A DNA stretch of 51,331 bases from Opitutales bacterium. GTDB taxonomy: Bacteria > Verrucomicrobiota > Verrucomicrobiia > Opitutales > Seribacteraceae. The DNA lies in contig JAQXBH010000229.1 in the NCBI GenBank assembly GCA_029252505.1, forward strand, positions 1 to 51,331, read 5' to 3'. Below, one piece after another: positions 46,826-51,331 of this stretch. Each line of letters opens with the position of its first letter. The first letter of the stretch is position 1. Under the pieces are notes generated by a model that ran no database searches, was not told the origin of the DNA, and saw only the letters and a list, made by a program, of their open reading frames with translations. A program made the translations under genes and the position numbers.

Positions 46826-48025
46826 ATGGCCAAAGAACAGTTCCAACGCACAAAACCCCACGTCAATGTAGGTACCATCGGTCATGTAGACCATGGTAAA
46901 ACAACACTAACGACAGCTATTTTACACGCTCAAGCCCGCCAAGGACTTGCTGAGGTCAAAAGCTATGCCGATATAGCGAAAGGCGGAACAGTACGTGACG
47001 CGTCTAAAATTGTAACGATTGCAGTTTCTCATGTTGAGTATGAATCAGCAAACAGGCATTATGCTCATGTTGATTGCCCCGGACACGCAGATTTTGTTAA
47101 AAACATGATCACGGGTGCCGCACAGATGGACGGAGCTATTTTAGTAGTAGATGCTACTACTGGCCCAATGCCTCAAACTAGAGAACACATCCTACTTGCC
47201 CGCCAAGTAGATGTACCTAATTTAGTAGTTTTCTTAAATAAGTGCGACCTCATGTCTGGCGATGACGAAGAGTTACTCGAGTTAGTTGACATGGAAATTC
47301 GTGATTTATTAAGCAAGTACGAATTCGATGGTGATAACGCACAAATCATTCGTGGTTCTGCTACAAAAGCACTTGAAAACGAAGAGAGTGACTTGGGTCT
47401 AGGATCTATTCAAAAACTGATGGATGCCATTGATACAGAAGTCGCTGAACCAGTTCGTGATGTTGACAAACCACTGTTGATGGCTGTGGAGGATGTTTTC
47501 ACTATTACCGGTCGTGGTACCGTTGCAACCGGAAGAATTGAGCGTGGAATAATCAAAGTAGGTGAAGAAGTTGAAATCGTTGGTCTTGGAGAATCTCGTA
47601 AGACTACATGCACCGGTGTTGAGATGTTTCGCAAGGAATTAGGTGAGGGTCAAGCAGGTGATAATGTCGGAATTCTTCTCCGAGGAATCGAAAAAGCTGA
47701 TATCCAAAGAGGTCATGTGATTGCTGCTCCTGGAAGTATCAAACCGCATGTAAAAGCAAAAGCTCAAATTTATGTTCTCAATAAAGAAGAAGGAGGCAGG
47801 CACACCCCATTCTTTAAAGGTTACCGGCCACAATTCTTCTTTGGTACTGCTGATGTTACTGGTATCGTTCAATTGCCCGAAGGTGTTGAAATGGTAATGC
47901 CAGGGGACAATTTAGGTGTTGAAATTGAACTACAAAAGTCAATAGCTATGGAGCCTGGCCAAAGATTTGCTATTCGTGAGGGTGGTAAAACTATAGGAGC
48001 GGGCAACATTACTGAAATTTCTTAA
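46826..48025 (+). CDS. tuf: Elongation factor Tu with non-canonical switch I
   Basis: The GTPase that delivers aminoacyl-tRNA to the ribosome, 399 residues. P-loop [19 protein letters not shown] (catalytic His kept), NKCD and GSATKAL are canonical. Two departures: switch I, almost invariably ...ERGITI, reads [17 protein letters not shown] (residues 57-73), keeping only the Mg-binding Thr (T64); and the domain 3 segment usually YFRTTDVTG reads FFGTADVTG (G340, A342), a tRNA/pulvomycin contact region. The preceding helix is also shortened (YADIAKGG). It may be the main or a second tuf copy; the rest is conserved, so it is not decaying. Confidence 0.97.
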   Translation: MAKEQFQRTKPHVNVGTIGHVDHGKTTLTTAILHAQARQGLAEVKSYADIAKGGTVRDASKIVTIAVSHVEYESANRHYAHVDCPGHADFVKNMITGAAQMDGAILVVDATTGPMPQTREHILLARQVDVPNLVVFLNKCDLMSGDDEELLELVDMEIRDLLSKYEFDGDNAQIIRGSATKALENEESDLGLGSIQKLMDAIDTEVAEPVRDVDKPLLMAVEDVFTITGRGTVATGRIERGIIKVGEEVEIVGLGESRKTTCTGVEMFRKELGEGQAGDNVGILLRGIEKADIQRGHVIAAPGSIKPHVKAKAQIYVLNKEEGGRHTPFFKGYRPQFFFGTADVTGIVQLPEGVEMVMPGDNLGVEIELQKSIAMEPGQRFAIREGGKTIGAGNITEIS

Positions 48026-48067
48026 TCACTAAGATTACAAATCATCAATCCACCCAATTAAAACTTG

Positions 48068-48143
<76 letters not shown>

Positions 48144-48155
48144 TTTATAATAAAT

Positions 48156-48362
48156 GTGAATCCGTTTAAGAAAGTTAGAACCTTTTACAAGGAGACTGTC
48201 GCTGAGCTTGGAAAAGCTAGTTGGCCTACCTTTGCAGAACTACGAGAATCAACTATTGTTGTTGTTATCGGTGTGGTTATATTAGGCTGCTTTATTTCTG
48301 TTTCAGATTTTTCATTATCTAATTGGGTGGAGTTTGTAACTCAATACCTTCGTTCTAGCTAA
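48156..48362 (+). CDS. secE: Preprotein translocase subunit SecE
   Basis: The small essential subunit of the SecYEG channel. The 68-residue, single-helix form has an amphipathic part FYKETVAELGKASWPTFAEL (family K-x-x-WP motif) and one transmembrane segment (IVVVIGVVILGCFIS). It begins with a GTG at 48156, 12 bases after tRNA-Trp; no ATG is in frame nearby. It precedes nusG in the conserved secE-nusG-rplKAJL order. Confidence 0.93.
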   Translation: MNPFKKVRTFYKETVAELGKASWPTFAELRESTIVVVIGVVILGCFISVSDFSLSNWVEFVTQYLRSS

Positions 48363-48374
48363 TCCTTACTCTTC

Positions 48375-48953
48375 ATGAATGCTACTTTATCAACTGGAAT
48401 GAGATGGTACGCCGTACAATGTTTGTCTAATCACGAAGATAAAGTGCGTCGTTACCTAGCCAAGTATAAAGAAGAAGACGAGCACTTTGCGAAAAACTTA
48501 AACGAGGTTCTTGTTCCCATTGAGACTGTCTCCGAGGTCAAGAATGGAAAAAAAAGGCAAAGGGATCGTAAGTTTTACCCTGGATATGTATTTGTTGAAA
48601 TGAAACTTTATGATGACCAAGGTACTCTTAAGAAAGAACCATGGTATAAAGTAAAGGATACAGATGGAGTAATTAACTTTATTGGTAAGGAAACTCCTAC
48701 ACCGCTACGCGATGATGAGATTTCTCGTATTTTAAACCAAGTAGATGAAGCAAAAGGGAAAGAAGTTCCGAAGGTTCAGTTTACGGTTGGTGAAGTGGTT
48801 AAAATACTAGATGGTCCTTTCTTAAATTTAACTGGAGAAATTGAGGAAATTGATCCTGCAAAAGGAAGCTTAAAAGTTTCGGTTTCGATTTTTGGCCGTT
48901 TCACACCTGTTGAACTAGAATTTTGGCAAGTTGAAAAAGCCGATCAAGAATAA
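48375..48953 (+). CDS. nusG: Transcription termination/antitermination protein NusG
   Basis: Binds RNA polymerase near the main channel and links it to Rho or the ribosome. The N-terminal NGN domain begins [19 protein letters not shown] and contains [14 protein letters not shown]; the C-terminal KOW domain has [25 protein letters not shown] and [13 protein letters not shown]. The 192-residue length includes a moderate insert between the two. It is 12 bases after secE. Confidence 0.96.
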   Translation: MNATLSTGMRWYAVQCLSNHEDKVRRYLAKYKEEDEHFAKNLNEVLVPIETVSEVKNGKKRQRDRKFYPGYVFVEMKLYDDQGTLKKEPWYKVKDTDGVINFIGKETPTPLRDDEISRILNQVDEAKGKEVPKVQFTVGEVVKILDGPFLNLTGEIEEIDPAKGSLKVSVSIFGRFTPVELEFWQVEKADQE

Positions 48954-48961
48954 TATTTACT

Positions 48962-49387
48962 ATGTCTAAGAAAGCTGTTGGTCTTATTAAACTACAATTA
49001 CCTGCTGGTGCAGCCAACCCTGCTCCTCCTGTTGGTCCAGCATTGGGTGCTCAGGGTGTAAACATCATGGGTTTTTGTAAAGAATTTAACGCAAGAACGA
49101 AAGATCAAGCTGGATTGATATTACCGGTTGTAATAACAGTTTATTCAGATCGGTCATTTAGTTTCATTCTTAAATCACCCCCTGCATCCGTGTTGTTAAA
49201 AAAAGCTGCCGGTTTAGCAAAAGGTTCTGGTGTCCCTAATCGTGATAAAGTGGGGACAGTAACCCGCGACCAAATCAAGGATATTGTAAAGACTAAACAA
49301 AATGATTTAAACGCATCTGATGAAGATGCTGCCTGTAGAATAATCGAAGGGACAGCAAGAAGCATGGGCATCGAAATCGCTAATTAA
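48962..49387 (+). CDS. rplK: 50S ribosomal protein L11
   Basis: Binds the GTPase-associated centre of 23S r[24 protein letters not shown] and [15 protein letters not shown] are the family's N-terminal signature; the C-terminal RNA-binding domain has [20 protein letters not shown] and [10 protein letters not shown]. The 141-residue length is standard. It is 8 bases after nusG. Confidence 0.98.
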   Translation: MSKKAVGLIKLQLPAGAANPAPPVGPALGAQGVNIMGFCKEFNARTKDQAGLILPVVITVYSDRSFSFILKSPPASVLLKKAAGLAKGSGVPNRDKVGTVTRDQIKDIVKTKQNDLNASDEDAACRIIEGTARSMGIEIAN

Positions 49388-49398
49388 TATAAGATAAC

Positions 49399-50091
49399 AT
49401 GATTTCTCGTAGTAAAAAATATCGCAAGTCAATGGAAGGTTTTTCATGTGACGATCAGAGTACCTTATCGGATGCCTTTGGTAAGCTTGAAAAATTTGAA
49501 AAAGTAAATTTTGATGAAACAATAGAAGTTTCATGTGCCTTAGGAGTTGATCCTAAGCAAAGTTCCCAAGGTGTAAGAGGAATTGTTAATTTGCCACATG
49601 GAAGTGGAAAAGAAGTCCGCGTGATCGTATTTACTGATAATGCAGATGAAGCTCTTACTGCGGGTGCCGATTTTGCTGGACTCGATGACCTAATTAAAAA
49701 AGTTAAAGACGGTTGGATGGAATTCGATGTTGCTCTTGCTACAACAGATTCGATGAAGAGCGTTCGTAGTATTGCCCGAGTGCTTGGTCCTAGAGGATTA
49801 ATGCCAACTCCAAAAGCTGGTACTGTCACCGATAATGTGGCAGAAGCAATTACTGCTGTTAAGGCAGGTAGAGTTGAATTTAAAATGGATAAAACTGGAT
49901 CACTCGCTGTCGTTGTGGGTAAAAGATCTTTTACTTCAATTCAGTTGCAGGAAAATACCACAACTGCCTTGGATGCAGTTTTGTCTTCAAGGCCAGACGG
50001 CTTTAAAGGAAAATTTATCAAAAGTGTTTATATTAGCAGCACAATGAGTCCAAGTGTTAAACTTGATACAAGTACACTCAATCTTTCGTAA
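49399..50091 (+). CDS. rplA: 50S ribosomal protein L1
   Basis: Forms the mobile L1 stalk. Recognisable by VRGIVNLPHGSGKEVRVIVF, RVLGPRGLMPTPKAGTVT and the closing KSVYISSTMSPSVKLD. The 230-residue length is standard. In many bacteria L1 represses its own operon by binding a leader before rplK; no such hairpin is evident here. Confidence 0.98.
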   Translation: MISRSKKYRKSMEGFSCDDQSTLSDAFGKLEKFEKVNFDETIEVSCALGVDPKQSSQGVRGIVNLPHGSGKEVRVIVFTDNADEALTAGADFAGLDDLIKKVKDGWMEFDVALATTDSMKSVRSIARVLGPRGLMPTPKAGTVTDNVAEAITAVKAGRVEFKMDKTGSLAVVVGKRSFTSIQLQENTTTALDAVLSSRPDGFKGKFIKSVYISSTMSPSVKLDTSTLNLS

Positions 50092-50103
50092 TACAATTAT
50101 AAC

Positions 50104-50613
50104 ATGAGACCTGAAAAATCCTATTTAATAAAAGAGGCTTCCGATTACCTCTCACGATCCGATTATTTTTTTCTTACCGATTACAAGGGAATAAATGCGG
50201 AAGAAACCTCTGAACTTAGAAAAAAGTTGTCTGAGCGAGGAGCTGAATTTCACGTTGTAAAAAACAGCTCACTTACGATTGCAACCAAAGAAAAAGAGTT
50301 GCCCGATATATCAGAACATTTATCAGGCCACACCGCTATTGTAGTCGGAGGAGATGATCCGTCAGGTGTGGCAAAAGCGTTGGGTGACTTTTTAAAGGAA
50401 ACAAAAAAGGTAACCGTTAAAGCGGGAACACTCGGTGATAGAGTTTTAGATACTAATCAAGTTAAGCAATTAGCAGACCTTCCGAGTTTAGAAGTTCTTC
50501 AATCCCAACTTTTATCATTATTTAATACGCCTGCAACTCAACTAGTATCCGTTCTAAGTGCACCAGCACGTTCAATGGTTACTGTTTTACAAGCAAAGGC
50601 TGATAAATCCTAA
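50104..50613 (+). CDS. rplJ: 50S ribosomal protein L10
   Basis: Anchors L7/L12 dimers to the ribosome. N-terminal RPEKSYLIKEASDYL and FFLTDYKGINAEETSELRKKL match the family, followed by FHVVKNSSLTIA and a C-terminal helix that binds L7/L12. It starts only 12 bases after rplA, so there is no space for the usual L10 leader upstream. Confidence 0.96.
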   Translation: MRPEKSYLIKEASDYLSRSDYFFLTDYKGINAEETSELRKKLSERGAEFHVVKNSSLTIATKEKELPDISEHLSGHTAIVVGGDDPSGVAKALGDFLKETKKVTVKAGTLGDRVLDTNQVKQLADLPSLEVLQSQLLSLFNTPATQLVSVLSAPARSMVTVLQAKADKS

Positions 50614-50737
50614 ACAACTTTCTGGATATTCTATCCGAAAAATCAAACTATTAACCACCAACCTAGAAGAAATTAGGGGTAATTCCTTAAACACCAATAG
50701 GTACTAATCATATTCAGGACAGGAGGTATATAATAAC
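50614..50737 (+). promoter_or_regulatory. 124-base leader between rplJ and rplL with a strong Shine-Dalgarno
   Basis: The gap ends with AGGAGGT at 50721-50727, ten bases before the rplL ATG, the strongest Shine-Dalgarno in the window. It would help the overproduction of L7/L12 relative to L10. A short GGAT...ATCC hairpin at the 5' end is the only structure visible. Confidence 0.6.
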
Positions 50738-51124
50738 ATGTCAGACATAACAAAAGACCAAGTAGTTGATTGGCTAAGCGGCCAATCAGTAATAGAGATC
50801 GCAGATCTCGTTAAAGAGCTCGAAGACAAATGGGGCGTTAGTGCAGCAGCACCAGCAGCCGTAGCAGTCGCAGCACCAGCCGGTGGAGATGCTGGAGGTG
50901 CAGCAGAAGCACAAACAGAATTCAATGTTGTTCTCGTTGAATTTGGCGGCAACAAGATTGCCGTTATTAAAGAAGTCCGGGCAATTACCGGTCTTGGATT
51001 AAAAGAAGCAAAAGAGCTCGTCGAAGGTGCACCTAAGCCTGTCAAGGAAGCAGTCTCCAAGGACGAGGCAGATGAGATTGCGAAGAAATTAGAGGCTGCA
51101 GGAGCAAAGGTAGAAGTTAAATAA
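50738..51124 (+). CDS. rplL: 50S ribosomal protein L7/L12
   Basis: The multi-copy stalk protein that recruits translation factors. The N-terminal dimerisation helices ([12 protein letters not shown]), an Ala/Pro/Gly hinge (about 35-58) and the C-terminal factor-binding domain ([42 protein letters not shown]) are all present. The 128-residue length is standard. The codon choice is more GC-rich than in neighbours, as expected for a very highly expressed gene. Confidence 0.98.
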   Translation: MSDITKDQVVDWLSGQSVIEIADLVKELEDKWGVSAAAPAAVAVAAPAGGDAGGAAEAQTEFNVVLVEFGGNKIAVIKEVRAITGLGLKEAKELVEGAPKPVKEAVSKDEADEIAKKLEAAGAKVEVK

Positions 51125-51156
51125 TGCATTTCTTTCTTTCTTTCTAGTTTTAAAGT

Positions 51157-51194
51157 AAAGCCGTATGGTTGCGATGCAATCTGCGGCTTTTTTT
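51157..51194 (+). terminator. Intrinsic terminator/attenuator between rplL and rpoB
   Basis: AAAGCCG (51157-51163) pairs with CGGCTTT (51184-51190), with an inner GGTTGC/GCAATC pairing, followed by seven T residues. It would partly separate rpoB expression from the more abundant ribosomal protein genes, as the rplL-rpoB attenuator does in E. coli. Confidence 0.75.
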
Positions 51195-51230
51195 GTTCTT
51201 TCCCTATCCCACAAGTTACCAACCAATAAT

Positions 51231-51331
51231 ATGGATACAGCAATTCGAAAAAATTTCGGTAAGCTTACAGAAGCTATCGAGCCACCAAACTTGCTTCAAA
51301 ATCAAGTTGATTCTTTTCATGATTTTCTTCA
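51231..51331 (+). CDS. rpoB: RNA polymerase beta subunit, N-terminal fragment
   Basis: The frame from ATG at 51231 reads MDTAIRKNFGKLTEAIEPPN and LLQNQVDSFHDFL, the usual opening of RpoB (the LxxxQxxSFxxFL segment). The gene is cut by the window edge after 33 codons. Its position after rplL is the universal one. It was absent from the ORF track because of the edge. Confidence 0.95.
   Translation, partial: MDTAIRKNFGKLTEAIEPPNLLQNQVDSFHDFL

Noticed and set aside
50704-51243. Minus-strand ORF of 179 codons opposite rplL.
   Set aside because: It is antisense to rplL, and its Ala/Ser/Thr-rich content reflects the L7/L12 hinge codons read backwards.

Overview
The window is a compact, AT-rich stretch of chromosome carrying about 50 genes. 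It most likely comes from a Verrucomicrobiota bacterium, and I lean towards an uncultivated, marine, Opitutae-like lineage with low GC. The strongest pointer is the minus-strand cluster at 1298-9801, which matches the Akkermansia Amuc_1098-1102 pilus-like locus in order and gene character. Supporting pointers are an EF-Tu with an unusual switch I, an isolated RelE-like protein of a type I associate with Verrucomicrobia, and few Shine-Dalgarno sequences. The taxonomic call is inference; there is no rRNA gene here.

Layout. 1-1055 (minus): the first 351 codons of a membrane-anchored protein that runs off the edge, ending in what looks like the start of a C-type-lectin-like domain. 1298-9801 (minus): OB-fold-like secreted protein, PilM-PilN-like fusion, PilO/Amuc_1100-like protein, Amuc_1099-like protein, and a large secretin. 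9882-13915 (plus): a Nudix hydrolase, then pyruvate dehydrogenase E1alpha, E1beta and E2. 13919-17328 (minus): phosphohexomutase, an FtsB/DivIC-like protein and a KpsF-type sugar-phosphate isomerase. 17406-19143 (plus): a RelE-like protein and dnaN. 19146-28072 (mixed): a KamA-type aminomutase, a redoxin-like protein, ComEC, rhomboid, Prc protease, prmC and prfA. 28115-32546 (plus): a HAD phosphatase, pyrB, a catalytically degenerate pyrC homologue overlapping it, a CPBP protease and tsaE. 32543-39783 (mixed): an unknown protein, tRNA-Leu(AAG), a YwqK-repeat protein, pyrD, an acidic unknown, hemB and a SLC13/RCK permease. 40122-46493: gyrB-gyrA, a DEDD exonuclease and an IMPase. 46498-51331: tRNA-Gly, then tRNA-Thr-tuf-tRNA-Trp-secE-nusG-rplK-rplA-rplJ-rplL-rpoB (rpoB cut by the edge).

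The genes cover central carbon entry to the TCA cycle, pyrimidine synthesis (pyrB, pyrD), haem synthesis, DNA topology and replication, translation termination and elongation, and an envelope-spanning type IV pilus/type II secretion-like machine. Convergent genes often overlap at their stop codons and spacers are short, which fits a streamlined genome.

The observations most worth a second look are: (1) the Amuc_1098-1102-like machine with PilM and PilN fused in one chain; (2) EF-Tu with the switch I RGITI motif replaced by KIVTI and further changes in domain 3; (3) a dihydroorotase homologue that has lost metal ligands and the catalytic Asp and is translationally overlapped with pyrB; (4) a tRNA-Leu with anticodon AAG, which would need A-to-I editing.
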